Of a stretch of 64,000 nt of DNA, positions 31,925-41,924 are shown piece by piece (positions within the stretch are counted from its first letter, which is position 1; each line of letters starts with the position of its first letter). The notes below the pieces were generated by a model. It had not been told where the DNA came from and ran no database searches. It was given only the letters and a program-made list of their open reading frames with translations. Source of the DNA: Acidobacteriota bacterium (lineage in GTDB: Bacteria; Acidobacteriota; Terriglobia; Versatilivoradales; Versatilivoraceae). The stretch lies in assembly GCA_022826755.1 (NCBI GenBank), contig JAJDUG010000075.1, forward strand, positions 1-64,000, written 5' to 3'. Both the position numbers and the translations under genes were made by a program.

Positions 31925-34003
31925 TCACGTCCCGGACGGCAATTCACCCGTGTATCCTTCGGACTGCAACTTGCTCAACGCCTCGACCGCCCTGGAAGCC
32001 TGCCGTTCAGTCGGGGTCCTACCAGCCGGATTGGCCGCCACACCCAGCACCCCGACTTCGGTGGGTGTGAGCAACCCCTGTTCCGTGCCCCATGCGAGCG
32101 CGGCAGCCCAGAACGCGGGACCAGCGTTGACGACTGCTATCTGCGCCTCGACGCTGTTGAGTTGCCGCTGCTCGCGACGCGCGTTTCGAGCCAGGTCACG
32201 ACGTTCGTCGGTTGAGATCAGGCCATTGAGGAACGGCCGAGGCCACGCAATGACGAGTTCGGCGACACGGTTCCAACATGCCTGCTTCTTCGACCACTCC
32301 GTCACGTTGCTGATACCTGCGGGTGGAGAAACCAAGACGACGTGCACCGATTCGGCCACCACATTCAGAGCTGACCCCATTGCCGGCGGCGGTGCCTGCC
32401 GGCGCCAGATGTCGTGGAAGTCGACGGCTTGACCCCTTTCCCTCACATCGTGCGCCGTCTTGGCGATCGCATAAGCAACGATGTTGGCCCGATACCCGCC
32501 CTGATACCAAGGCTGGTCCGTGACCAGCCGCTCGGTTGCCTTGAAGACGATCGCCTTGGCAACAGCTTCGCGGTAAAACGCCTCGTTGAAATCGTCCGGG
32601 GCGGTTTTCCATCGCTGGCCGATGCGTCGTGCGAAGGCCCCGAAGTTCTTCTGCGCCCCGAGACTCACTTCGTGGGGGAGTTCCTCCCAGACGTTGACGA
32701 ACTTCGCCAAGTCAGTCTTCGTGAAGAGTTGCCGGCGCGGGTTTTCCAGATCGAACTTCTTGCGTTGCGCTGGCGTGAGCCCTCCGCGAGCGTCCGCGTA
32801 CTGGCCTCGAGCTCGCTCGTAGAACCACTTCGACTGCCGGAACGTGCCGTCCTGTGATGGCGCGTGGATGCGCCGGGAGAAACCCTCCATGCGAACGTGG
32901 AACGGATGATTGGCGAAGAAGTCGGCCGCGCTTACTCGGTTTTGGCTGTTGGCGAACTCGGATATCTTGGGCACCAACCTGTTCGCCCGTTCCGGATCGA
33001 CTACAGAAAGCTTCATCTGGACGAAGGTCTGCGACACGTCAACCTTGCGGCGGTGCGCCGAGTGGATTGATGCTGTCGTCTGTCCGCCGTTCACGATCTG
33101 GAAGTTCTTCAGTCGCCGCAGCAGCAGTCTGCCGGCGGCGTCCTCGATCTCGACTTTCTCGGCAGTAGCCGTGATGCCGTTGTTGTAGGCGAAGAACATG
33201 TTGGGTTCGTTCTCGATGGTCGACCTGATCCCCTTGTTGACCTTGCCGCGATGTTGCAGGAAGACCCGTACATTTTGTTCCAGAAGTCTGGTGCCCCACC
33301 GATCATAGATTGCTGCGAGTACCCTTCCGGGCATGATCGCAAGGTACGATTCATGGTCGGCCTCCGGCTGCTGGGCTGGAAGGACGGGAAGTGGGCCGCC
33401 AAAGCTGCCCGCCAGATCGACATCGATATCCTCTCGGCCGTGTCCGACTGTCGCCTGCCGGTAGAGCCGACCGATGTCCCACACGCTGTAGGTGATGGTC
33501 CTGCCGTGAAGCTCGTCCGCTTCGCGACCGTCGACTCTCTCGCTCAGCGCACGATTGGTGATCAGAAACAGGCGGACCCGACCGATGCGGCTCCAGCGCT
33601 TGGAAAGCAGATCCGCAAGCCCGAAGGCCGGACTCGTCTCCTCGAGCGCGTCGCGCCACTTGAGATCCAGGGCATGCCGAAGGAAATTGGAAAGCCTCCG
33701 GAAGATCGAGTTCATCTCGCTTCCGATAAGACGCCCAACGTCGGCCGATGGATGGAAGTCGGAGATCAGGAGACTGAAGGTGTCCGAGTCGTCGGCGGCG
33801 GGATCGCCGCCGTATCCATCGACGCGAATACCTCTCCCCGGCTGGCCCTGATAAGCAACCCGGTCGGCCGAGTCCAACTCGCCTGCCTCCATCAGGTGTT
33901 CGCAGAACTTGTGGAAGAAGACATCCTCGACGAAGTGGCCTTCGGCATCGGCTTCGGCGAGAATATCCTGGAAGAACTCGGTCGCGAATTCTTCAACAGT
34001 CAT
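31925..34003 (-). CDS. AIPR-family (abortive infection phage resistance) protein
   Basis: A 692-residue protein of the AIPR family, found in phage-defence and restriction-type loci. The central core is clear: MFFAYNNGITATAEKVEIED, LKNFQIVNGGQTTASIHSAH, and VPKISEFANSQNRVSAADFFANHPFH. The N-terminal part (SDTFSLLISDFHP, VRLFLITNRALSER) may be a PD-(D/E)XK-like fold. The biochemical role of AIPR is not firmly known. Its start overlaps the end of the DUF4420 gene by 11 bases, so the two are translated together. The C-terminal 130 residues, rich in alanine and arginine, are not recognised. Confidence 0.9.
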   Translation of the reverse strand: MTVEEFATEFFQDILAEADAEGHFVEDVFFHKFCEHLMEAGELDSADRVAYQGQPGRGIRVDGYGGDPAADDSDTFSLLISDFHPSADVGRLIGSEMNSIFRRLSNFLRHALDLKWRDALEETSPAFGLADLLSKRWSRIGRVRLFLITNRALSERVDGREADELHGRTITYSVWDIGRLYRQATVGHGREDIDVDLAGSFGGPLPVLPAQQPEADHESYLAIMPGRVLAAIYDRWGTRLLEQNVRVFLQHRGKVNKGIRSTIENEPNMFFAYNNGITATAEKVEIEDAAGRLLLRRLKNFQIVNGGQTTASIHSAHRRKVDVSQTFVQMKLSVVDPERANRLVPKISEFANSQNRVSAADFFANHPFHVRMEGFSRRIHAPSQDGTFRQSKWFYERARGQYADARGGLTPAQRKKFDLENPRRQLFTKTDLAKFVNVWEELPHEVSLGAQKNFGAFARRIGQRWKTAPDDFNEAFYREAVAKAIVFKATERLVTDQPWYQGGYRANIVAYAIAKTAHDVRERGQAVDFHDIWRRQAPPPAMGSALNVVAESVHVVLVSPPAGISNVTEWSKKQACWNRVAELVIAWPRPFLNGLISTDERRDLARNARREQRQLNSVEAQIAVVNAGPAFWAAALAWGTEQGLLTPTEVGVLGVAANPAGRTPTERQASRAVEALSKLQSEGYTGELPSGT

Positions 34004-35003
34004 CGCTGGCTCCCGAAGTGGTGATCGGAAGGGATGCGGGAACGACGAGGAATCCCTCGCAGTCCGGAAGAAAGATCATGTACCGGACGTTCCCGACTCC
34101 TCGTGGAACCATCGCGGGTGTTATCCGCGGGAATCTTCCACGCACTTCATAGAGAACTCCTTGCCCGACTACCCAGGACTTGTCCGAGTAGTCTTGCGTC
34201 CAGTCGAATCCGACGGCAGCCAGACGCTCCTCGAAGATTTCGACGGCGGCCATGTCCCGTCTGGCCAACACGACGCGGATTCTGGTCGCGATGTCGGTTA
34301 CCGTCAGAGCGTCCGGTCCTCCGTCGGCCGCAGTGGTCACCTCCGTGACGTGGAGAAACAACCTGTCGGCATTGCCTAACTCGAGCTGGTGTTCGGAGGA
34401 GATCGTCACGCGGGGTACTGCGGAACCCCGCGCCTTTGCCTCGACGTGGATCCGGGAAATCTCGAAGTCGTGGGGCGCTTCCAGCGGACCAGTCCAGCAC
34501 CGGACGGCATCCAGCGGGCCAAGCACGGGGAGCAGGTGGCTCTCCAGCACGACCAGTTCGCCGATCAATCCCCTCTGTTCGTCATCCCCGAGGCGCTTGT
34601 CACGACCACCCTGAAGAAGCCTGTGCCACCGCCAGGTACGCGCGAGGAACCGCTCTACGGCCTGCTCTTCGGTCTGCGCCAGTACCGTGGCGTCGACAAT
34701 ATCTCGACAAAATCGGAGAAAGATGTCTCTCTGTTCCGGGTCCGTCAGCCGAATGACGATCCGTTCGTCCGATCCGCCATCAGCAGGCTGCGCCTCGACC
34801 CGCAGGCCGCGGAGTCTCGGCAGGCGCCGTGACCGCTTGATCGTTCCCCTGTGCTGGAGGATCAGAAGCACGTTACGTTCGGCGTCCACCGCCCAGTACA
34901 GATCCCACGGTGTCGCCTGCGTGACACGTCGCGCGTTGATCTGAGAGACCTCCGGCGCGGCGATATCACGCCAAGGATCGTCACTCGCCATCACCTGCGT
35001 CAT
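33993..35003 (-). CDS. DUF4420 PD-(D/E)XK-motif protein
   Basis: A 336-residue protein of the DUF4420 family, annotated elsewhere as PD-(D/E)XK motif protein. The diagnostic segments are DEQRGLIGELVVLESHLLP and WTGPLEAPHDFEISRIHVEAKARGS, the second providing D and E-x-K of a nuclease core. The N-terminus DDPWRDIAAPE is also typical. In gene neighbourhoods described for MORC-like (paraMORC) restriction systems this protein accompanies a Z1 helicase and a GHKL ATPase, as here. Start sites at 35,003 or 34,991 both overlap the end of the Z1 reading frame. DNA cleavage is inferred from the motif. Confidence 0.9.
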   Translation of the reverse strand: MTQVMASDDPWRDIAAPEVSQINARRVTQATPWDLYWAVDAERNVLLILQHRGTIKRSRRLPRLRGLRVEAQPADGGSDERIVIRLTDPEQRDIFLRFCRDIVDATVLAQTEEQAVERFLARTWRWHRLLQGGRDKRLGDDEQRGLIGELVVLESHLLPVLGPLDAVRCWTGPLEAPHDFEISRIHVEAKARGSAVPRVTISSEHQLELGNADRLFLHVTEVTTAADGGPDALTVTDIATRIRVVLARRDMAAVEIFEERLAAVGFDWTQDYSDKSWVVGQGVLYEVRGRFPRITPAMVPRGVGNVRYMIFLPDCEGFLVVPASLPITTSGASDDC

Positions 35004-37692
35004 CCTCGTCGTCGTCCTCCGGGTAGTGTTCGCGCTCCCAGGTGGTGTTGACTACGTACTCGACCCTCTCTTCTTGACGGCTCGTCGCCGGGAAGCTGAT
35101 GCTCCATGCCACCACGGGCTCGTGTCCACGCAAATCGTCGTGGGCAGCTCCGATTGCGATCAGGTGGACCACGAGCAGTGCCCTTTTGCGAACTGGGCCG
35201 TAAATCCGGTCCGGGTAGTTCGCTCGCTTCGTCGCCGTGGAGTTGTTTGCGTCGTACTCGTCCTCCGCCTTGCGAGCATCTTCGTCGTCGACACCTATCC
35301 TTGCGATTCCCCTTGAGCTTACGCGCTGCTTGTTGGTGATCAGAAGCGTCTCATCGTCGCTTCGCAGACCCTTGGCACGCCGCTGGCAGATGAGCCGGAA
35401 GCCGAGGCTGGAATCCACCAGGGGCTTGGCGGGGGCCTGCTTCGGTGTGACACCGGCGAAGAGAATGTCCCATTCTCGAAGCTCGTCGCCCTGACGTTGC
35501 CGGATGTACTCGCGAACCGGCCCGGTCTCGGTGATCGCGGAACCTACATGATTGCGGAAGGCATTGAGAAACGCGTCCACGAACTGCACCGGCACACGGC
35601 GTACGAGGCGACCGCCACCGACCTGTTCCCCCTGCTCCGGCGGGAATCCGCTGCGTCGAAGCTGTTCAGCAAGGATGACGGCGGCTTGCCGGTTGGCTTG
35701 CAGACTCGACTGGTCTCGCCGCAGGATCGCCGTCTCCACGAAGTGATTGGCCAAGCCGATCAGTACCCGCAGGCTCCTGCCCGTTCCCATCTTGTTACGG
35801 GCGGTGACGACGAGCGTATCCGGATGGCTGCGTACTCGAAGCCCAAAGTCCTTCGGCGTGGCGTTCACGCTCTGCATGCGAGCCAGCTCGTCGCGAAGCT
35901 CCTCGATGGACTCGGCAATGTGCTCGTACCAGCCCTGCGCCTCCTCGGGCATCCACACGCGGCACAAGTCCTCGTACCCGCGCCGATAGCCAAACCACCG
36001 GCCCATTTGCAAGAGCGTGTCGTACATCATCGAGTTCCGCAGGAAGTAGCTGACGACAAGTCCCTCCAGCGTCAGGCCGCGGGAAAGCGAGAATCCTCCC
36101 ACGGCGATCACGTTCAGCCCCGAGGATTCGTGCGCCGCGTAATTCAGGGAACCGGCCGCTCGGCTATTCACCTCGACCACATTCACCGCGCTTGCGCTCT
36201 CGTGCAGTAGCGACTGGATGTCAGCCCAGGAAACTCCAGCGGAGTCCGCGTAGTGCTCTTTGAAAGCCTCGCGCAGCGCCGCGATTTCCGGGTCCCGCGT
36301 CGCTTGAGCCGGCGGTCTCGCACCGTTGACGCGAGCGCTGCTGCGGATTCGCCTGACTTGCGCATGGATCTCGTTGCGGATCTGGCCCTGTACGCGAACG
36401 AATCGCGAGACGTTCACCAGCATTGAGTTGTGCCGACCGATGTGCCCGCGGGCAAGCCGGATAGCGCGTGCGACGACAAAGACACGGATCGCCGTCTTCA
36501 GGGTCTCCGGTAGCTCCGTTACAGGGTGGTCAATTGGATGTTTCAGCGGCAACACGTCAGCGTGGTCGTCGACGTGGCGCAAAATGCGTTCCGAGTCGTC
36601 CGAAAACACCTTGGTTGCGCCAAAGTAGTTGTCCGGTGGGTCCAGACTGACGATGAAGTCGCGCGGGAACAAATCATGACCGAGCATCTCGTCGTCGCTG
36701 TCGGGATCGATGAAGATGTTCGCGAACGGAGTGGCGGTTTAGCCGACGTAGCAACTCCGATCAAAGAGCCGGAGAAGCTGCCTAATCTGCCCGTTGATCC
36801 TGGAAACCTCGTCCTGTCGATGCCGGATGTTGATCGAGGCGTTGTCCGCCTCGTCGTCGATAAGAAGCATCGGCTCACGGATAGTCGACGTCCCCCGTTG
36901 AACATTATGCGCGGTCAACCATTCGATCAGGTTCCGCAACGTGCTCGTATTCTTCTTGATCACGAACACCGCCGGCTCCACAAGGTTCTGGAGGGGCACA
37001 CCGACGCTGTCGGCGATTGTCTTGTTAAAATCCCGCTGGGACGTCGTGAACGCGGCGGGCCGCCGACGGAAATCGAAGCGGCCAACGCCGACGACGCTCT
37101 GGCTCGGGAGCGTGTTCTGCAGCAGATTGCTGGTACTGTCAAATCCGACGAAGCCCTCATCGATTCTTCGTTGAGTCTGATTGCGGAGGTTGTTGTGGAT
37201 GCCGGCAATGATGACGATCACCTTGTAGCCGGCGTCTGCGGCCTTGCAGACCAGTCCCGTATAGTTGGCGGTCTTGCCGGACTGGACATGACCGACGACC
37301 ATGCCCCGTCGGTCCCACTCTCCTGGTCTGGTCGGATTCTGGAGAAATCCGAGTATTCGGTCCGTCACGTCATCCAGCGTGGCAAGCACATGTCCGGAGA
37401 AGTCCTTGCTCACCAGCAGTTTGTGGTAGCGGTCCCAATAGTAGGGATCCAATCCGGAACGCGCCTCCTCCAGCCACGGCTCGAATCCGGTGTCCTGAAG
37501 GGCGGCGCCGTCCCTCATCATGACGCCGTGCACCTCCTCGAACCAGAGAGCCAACTTGTTCGCGTCCTCGTCCGTCACACCAGGAAAGGACCGTCTAAGC
37601 AGGCCAATGTACTCACGAATCTTCTCTTGCGTTGGCAGTTCGGTGCCGAGAACGCCACTGACCGCTGCCTTGAGCTTGTCGAGATCCTTCAC
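34981..37692 (-). pseudogene. Z1-domain helicase-like protein gene, interrupted by an in-frame TAA
   Basis: A Z1-family superfamily II helicase-like gene of 904 codons read in one continuous frame, but with TAA at 36,741-36,739. The first part (317 residues) has Walker A GHVQSGKTANYTG (134-146) and Walker B MLLIDDEAD. It stops in SCYVG*TATPFANIF, where the family has a tyrosine. The downstream part continues in the same frame (DLFPRDFIVSLDPP, NVIAVGGFSLSRGLTLEGLVVSYFLRNS, MGRWFGYRRGYEDL), so this is a nonsense change, not a frameshift. A TAC or TAT codon would restore it with one base. Both halves are well preserved, so the change is recent or an assembly error. The gene overlaps both neighbours by a few bases. 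Confidence 0.9.
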
Positions 37693-39185
37693 GATTCTCC
37701 CTGTGGTTCCGCCGTCAGAGCCTGGAGCACGTTGGCTGCCTCCTTCCAGCGTGCCCGGAACGGATCGGCCGATTGCATCCTTGTCTTCGCCTCGGGTTCC
37801 GACACCCCGTGTTCCCTTAGGGCGCTCCAGGTCGCTTCCACAATCTCCTTGAAGTCCTCCCGGGATAGCGCTGTCGGCACCACCGACTCGGCACTTGCGC
37901 TGACATCCGCATACAGTGCTTCGACGGGTAGCGTGGACACTATGAGCGCAACGAGCTTTCTGAATTGTTTGACCTTCGTCGACTCAAGCCGATCCTGGAA
38001 TGCGATGAAAAGCGGATGCTCAATATTGAGCCCGTACGATATCCGGTTCTTGTTCTGCGACCGCGTCCATACCGGCAAGCGGCTGTTTGCGGCCAGCCGT
38101 GAGCCGCGCACCGTATACGTCCGCTTCGACGGGACGCCGATCCGTTCAATGATGCGACGCAACCTCTCGCGAACCGGCGGTGGCGGCTGCGCCCAAGCTT
38201 TCTTGACGTCGATCTTCCACTCCGCGTCGAGACTGCTGGGCATGTCTATGCGGACGCGGCACAGTTTTGTGAGTTCTAGCTGCCGCGCGAGACCGAACCA
38301 CGTGCCGTGGACGATCAGCCGCCGATTCCGGTACAGGTAGAACCCCTGGTTCTTCACGTACCCTTCCGGTCCGCCGTACCGTGTCCAGTCGGCTTTCGAG
38401 ACCTTGTCATGGTGGGGCAGAGTCACCGGCTGGATCCGGATCTCCCTCTCGGCGAGCACGAAGGGCTCTTCCTGATGGTGCTGCGTCGCCGGATGATTCG
38501 AATGGAATGGATCGAAGGGCTTCAGCTCCCGACCGTTGAGGGAAATCTCCACGCGTCCCTCCCTGCCTTCCCTACCTGAGAGGAAGCGGTGAAACACGAA
38601 CTCCACATGCCGAGCTGTCTCGTCGAGTTGGCGAACGAGATCCCGGCGATCTCCCCGACCGTCGGCACCGACGAGGCGGTCGAGCTTCTGCCAGACGACG
38701 AGCGTTCCGTCCGCTGCAAGGCGGTTGGACCATGGAACGGTTTCGACACTCCCAGGAAGCTCGACAATCCACTTGTCGCGTACGGCAACGGTATCCAGGT
38801 CCCAGACCGCGCAGGAAGTCACACCGGCTCTGCGAGTGACCACGGTCAATCGACGGCACTGCGAGAACGACGCCGTCTTGAGTCCGAGACCAAATCGACC
38901 AAGGTCCCAGGCGGTTCTGTCGTCAAGGGGGCTCCGGCTGCCCGGTCGCATCGCTTCAAGGAGTTCCGCTTCGGTCATGCCGGTGCCATTGTCAAGTATC
39001 CCGATAATGGGGCTTTCGACATGCGTTTCCGCGAGCAACTCCACCGTCCGGGCTCCGGCGGTGAGCGAATTGTCTATGACGTCGGATATGGCTGTGTGCA
39101 ACGAGTAGCCGATGTCGCGCAGGCTTTCCACAAGGACCGATGCCTTGGGCGGAACCTCCTTCTCCCTCGTGGCACCCAACGTCAC
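37689..39185 (-). CDS. GHKL (MORC/MutL-like) ATPase of restriction-type system
   Basis: A 498-residue protein with an N-terminal GHKL ATPase domain. The N-box is AISDVIDNSLTAGA (32-45), the G1 box LDNGTGMTE (64-72), and the G2 lid LGRFGLGLKTASF (95-107). A second-domain segment, FYLYRNRRLIVHG, is the kind of S5-like fold seen in MORC and MutL homologues. MutL/MORC-like ATPases linked to methylases and Z1 helicases were described as parts of restriction-modification-type systems (Iyer, Abhiman and Aravind). The protein probably forms an ATP-driven DNA clamp that works with the nuclease parts. Its start overlaps the methylase stop by four bases (ATGA) and its stop overlaps the Z1 start in the same way. 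Confidence 0.9.
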   Translation of the reverse strand: MTLGATREKEVPPKASVLVESLRDIGYSLHTAISDVIDNSLTAGARTVELLAETHVESPIIGILDNGTGMTEAELLEAMRPGSRSPLDDRTAWDLGRFGLGLKTASFSQCRRLTVVTRRAGVTSCAVWDLDTVAVRDKWIVELPGSVETVPWSNRLAADGTLVVWQKLDRLVGADGRGDRRDLVRQLDETARHVEFVFHRFLSGREGREGRVEISLNGRELKPFDPFHSNHPATQHHQEEPFVLAEREIRIQPVTLPHHDKVSKADWTRYGGPEGYVKNQGFYLYRNRRLIVHGTWFGLARQLELTKLCRVRIDMPSSLDAEWKIDVKKAWAQPPPPVRERLRRIIERIGVPSKRTYTVRGSRLAANSRLPVWTRSQNKNRISYGLNIEHPLFIAFQDRLESTKVKQFRKLVALIVSTLPVEALYADVSASAESVVPTALSREDFKEIVEATWSALREHGVSEPEAKTRMQSADPFRARWKEAANVLQALTAEPQGES

Positions 39186-40837
39186 GACCCCTCCATGGCC
39201 ACCAGTGGCATTTGCCGCGCCGGGCCCGTAGGTTGTCGGCGCGAGGAAATCGAATCGTTGTTGCCGTGCGTTCCGACACTGTCATGACGGTCCAGCACGG
39301 TAGAAACCGTTTGAGCAATCTGATACGCGAGGAACGGTGGAACGGCGTTGCCAACCTGCACGTACTGTTGCGTGCGTGTACCGTGAAAGAAGTAATTATC
39401 CGGAAATGTCTGGAGACGTGCCACCTCCCTCACCGTGAGGCTCCGGCACTGGCCCGCATCAGGATGAATGAAATAGTGGCCGTCCTTCGACAGATGACTC
39501 GTTACTGTTGTAGATGGGCAATGGGCGGATTGCACCCGGAATCGGTCATCGAAATGACCGGTGTGCCAATTCGCGTGACTCGGCATGAGTGCCTTGGGAA
39601 AATCAAACGTCTTCGGCGAACGCCCAAAAGCATGGCCGAACGCCACCGCGAACAAGTAACGAGCCAGATCAGAGGCCATGTGCGCCCTGGTTTCATTGTT
39701 GGGTAACATCCGAATCCGTTCGTCGAAGATCCAGGCACGGAGTTCCGACGGGCAGTCTGCGGGAAGGGATGTCTTGCCAAGCACACCGCGACAGGGCGGC
39801 GCGGTCCCCTTCGTCGAGGCAAGAGCTCGGTCAAGTGCCCCTTGGAATCGGGCTTTCTCGACATTAGACATTGCCGGCTGATTCGCGTCGATCAGATCGT
39901 GGGCCGCTTGCACCGCGTCCTGCCAGGAACCGGGATGATCACCTCGGCTGAGGCGGCTGCGAAGCCTCGGCATCGCGCCAATGATGTCGTCCAGTGGCAC
40001 CGCGCCGCGTTCAGGTCCGAGCCGTGGCAGGTGTTCTTCCGCGAGCGATTCAGCAACGTCCCGCCGGACACAAATAACAAAGACCCGATGACGGGCCTGT
40101 GGCACGCCAAATTTCTCCGCGTGCACGAGGAAGTCCCCAGACTTGTGTGCGCCGTTCCGGGAGCGCACTCCCGAGCGAGAAGCAAGTGCGAAAAGTCGGT
40201 AGCTGTCCGTGCCGCCTGAATGCCGCAGTCGGCGCGCCACTTCCGGAAAGATCAGGTCACCGTTCCGCCGTGCTGAGAGCATCCCCTTGACGTTCTCCAT
40301 GACGGCAACCGCCGGGCGAAGCTGCGAAAGCACGTGCACGTATTCCTCGTAGAGCGACTGACGGGCATCCTCGTCAGCATCATATCCGGCATTGCCGGCG
40401 TTTCGCGACCTGCCGATCACAGAGTAGGCTTGGCACGGTGGACCGCCAAGAAGCACGGTTCGTCCTCCGTGTTCCGCCCGGATGCGTGCGATCCGGTCTC
40501 GTAGAAAGACACTAGCCTCGTGCGTGCCCAACTCCAAGCACCTGATCTCGTCTGAAGCAGCAGCCCACTGCTTGGGATAGAGGTCTTTCCAGTCGGGCTC
40601 GTCCGGGGTAACTCCGTTCAAGAAATCGTAGTACTCTGAAGGGAAACCCGTCTCGAACTTGTGCAAGAACGCACGTAACTTCAAGGTATGGTGGGCAACG
40701 CGGTCCTTCTCGATAGAAAGGGCGAGGCGGTACATGCGCCGACCGTTCAGTCGTTGGCATGCGGAAAAACCCTCTGCGAGCCCGCCGGGGCCCGCGAATA
40801 GATCCACAACTGGTACAATTGGCGTCACGGAGCGCAC
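39182..40837 (-). CDS. DNA (cytosine-5) methyltransferase
   Basis: A 551-residue 5-methylcytosine DNA methyltransferase. Motifs in order: I DLFAGPGGLAEGF (12-24), IV GGPPCQAYS with catalytic C135, VI AVMENVKGML, VIII PQARHRVFVICVR, IX RSLTVREVARLQTFPDNYFF, and X QQYVQVGNAVPPFLAYQIA. About 200 residues between motifs VIII and IX form the target-recognition region, so the recognised DNA sequence cannot be read from this text. It is the first gene of the leftward operon with the GHKL, Z1, DUF4420 and AIPR genes. The very short patch repair gene vsr is divergent from it, 180 bases away, which is the usual partnership for 5-methylcytosine systems. Confidence 0.96.
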   Translation of the reverse strand: MRSVTPIVPVVDLFAGPGGLAEGFSACQRLNGRRMYRLALSIEKDRVAHHTLKLRAFLHKFETGFPSEYYDFLNGVTPDEPDWKDLYPKQWAAASDEIRCLELGTHEASVFLRDRIARIRAEHGGRTVLLGGPPCQAYSVIGRSRNAGNAGYDADEDARQSLYEEYVHVLSQLRPAVAVMENVKGMLSARRNGDLIFPEVARRLRHSGGTDSYRLFALASRSGVRSRNGAHKSGDFLVHAEKFGVPQARHRVFVICVRRDVAESLAEEHLPRLGPERGAVPLDDIIGAMPRLRSRLSRGDHPGSWQDAVQAAHDLIDANQPAMSNVEKARFQGALDRALASTKGTAPPCRGVLGKTSLPADCPSELRAWIFDERIRMLPNNETRAHMASDLARYLFAVAFGHAFGRSPKTFDFPKALMPSHANWHTGHFDDRFRVQSAHCPSTTVTSHLSKDGHYFIHPDAGQCRSLTVREVARLQTFPDNYFFHGTRTQQYVQVGNAVPPFLAYQIAQTVSTVLDRHDSVGTHGNNDSISSRRQPTGPARQMPLVAMEGS

Positions 40838-41017
40838 TCGGACGGTGAGTTGGCACCAAACCTTCCGCCATCTCCCATGGCGGCGGCTTGGGCGCGACTT
40901 GGTTTGACTGATCCAAACCGTTCAGCACCGCTTTGCAGCATGGCGACAAGCTGGATCGCGTCGGAGGCATTTGGTCTGTTCCGTCGGCATCGAGACTCCC
41001 CCAATGTACGGTGCAGG

Positions 41018-41467
41018 ATGGCAGACATAGTGGATAGGACGACCCGCGCCCGCATGATGGCGAGGATCAGGAGCAGGGACACGCGGCCTGAGATGGCTCT
41101 TCGCCAAGCCATCCACAGTTGTGGACTTCGATTCCGCCTGCACGACAGGAAACTACCAGGGACTCCAGACCTTGTGTTTCGCCGGTTCAATGCTGTGTGT
41201 TTCGTGCACGGCTGCTTCTGGCACAGGCACGCCGGTTGTCCGTACACCACCATGCCGAGCACTCGCGAGAGGTTCTGGAAAGCAAAGTTCGACTCGAACA
41301 CCCAACGGGACCGACGCAACCGACGAGAACTGCTCGAAGCGGGCTGGCGCGTGGCAATCGTCTGGGAATGCGCCCTGCGCAAGCAGGCTGCGATGGAGAT
41401 TGCGCGGCAACTGGAACTTTGGTTGCACGGAAGCGCACCGGTGTTCGACACGAGTCCAGCTACCTAA
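41018..41467 (+). CDS. vsr: very short patch repair endonuclease
   Basis: A 149-residue Vsr-type DNA mismatch endonuclease, which nicks next to T:G mismatches that arise when 5-methylcytosine deaminates. The family N-terminus MADIVDRTTRARMMARIRSRDTRPE fixes the ATG at 41,018. The active-site region KLPGTPDLVFRRFNAVCFVHGCFWHRH carries the catalytic aspartate and histidines, and the zinc-site cysteines are in HAGC and VWECAL. The C-terminal segment RDRRNRRELLEAGWRVAIVWE is typical. It lies divergent from the cytosine-5 methylase, matching the need to repair its mutagenic product. Longer upstream frames to 40,850 look spurious. Confidence 0.95.
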   Translation: MADIVDRTTRARMMARIRSRDTRPEMALRQAIHSCGLRFRLHDRKLPGTPDLVFRRFNAVCFVHGCFWHRHAGCPYTTMPSTRERFWKAKFDSNTQRDRRNRRELLEAGWRVAIVWECALRKQAAMEIARQLELWLHGSAPVFDTSPAT

Positions 41468-41924
41468 AGCCCGGCGTGTCCTTGACCTATGCCATCCAGA
41501 GCCCGCAGGCCATGAGGGAGGTGGCTAAAATGGTACAGTCCAGATGGACTTCGGTCATCCACAAAACGGACAGGACTGTATCGGCTTGCAAGGAGGGTTC
41601 CCTTCCTGCGCTGCCTCCGCCGACCGAACCCTACAGCTTTGGCTGAACGCGAAGGCTCCTACTCCGCAATGGCGCGGCTGGGCCGAGGCAACCGTTTCGC
41701 GGACAGGCTACCGAGATCAGAGAAAATGTCGGAAGCGGAGCATGTTGTTACAGCGGGTCGCCTCCACACCCACCTGATTCTGGAGTGCCGGTACCGTGGC
41801 CATCCGCTGTTCCAGTGTCGCTCCAAGCTGTTGGCATGCTTTCCTGTGTCACCCGGTACACCGTCATTCAATAGGGAATTATAAACCAAATACGGATGGG
41901 AATTCGTCTCTGTTCCCTCACAGG
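41468..41924. other. intergenic stretch of 457 bases without a recognised gene
   Basis: Between vsr and the VOC-protein gene. The short frames here have no family-like motif, good start site or matching codon use. No clear hairpin, repeat or tRNA is visible. It marks the right edge of the restriction-type island. Confidence 0.6.

Noticed and set aside
36687-36745. A frameshift between two halves of the Z1 gene
   Set aside because: Both halves are in the same frame. Exactly 18 codons (TAA included) lie between the stop and the first ATG of the second half, so it is a nonsense codon.
40850-41017. An upstream extension of vsr
   Set aside because: The Vsr family N-terminus MADIVDRTTRARMM starts at 41,018, and the extension has no conserved sequence.
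41544-41884. Short open frames after vsr
   Set aside because: No start signal, no conserved motif, and residue composition unlike neighbouring genes.
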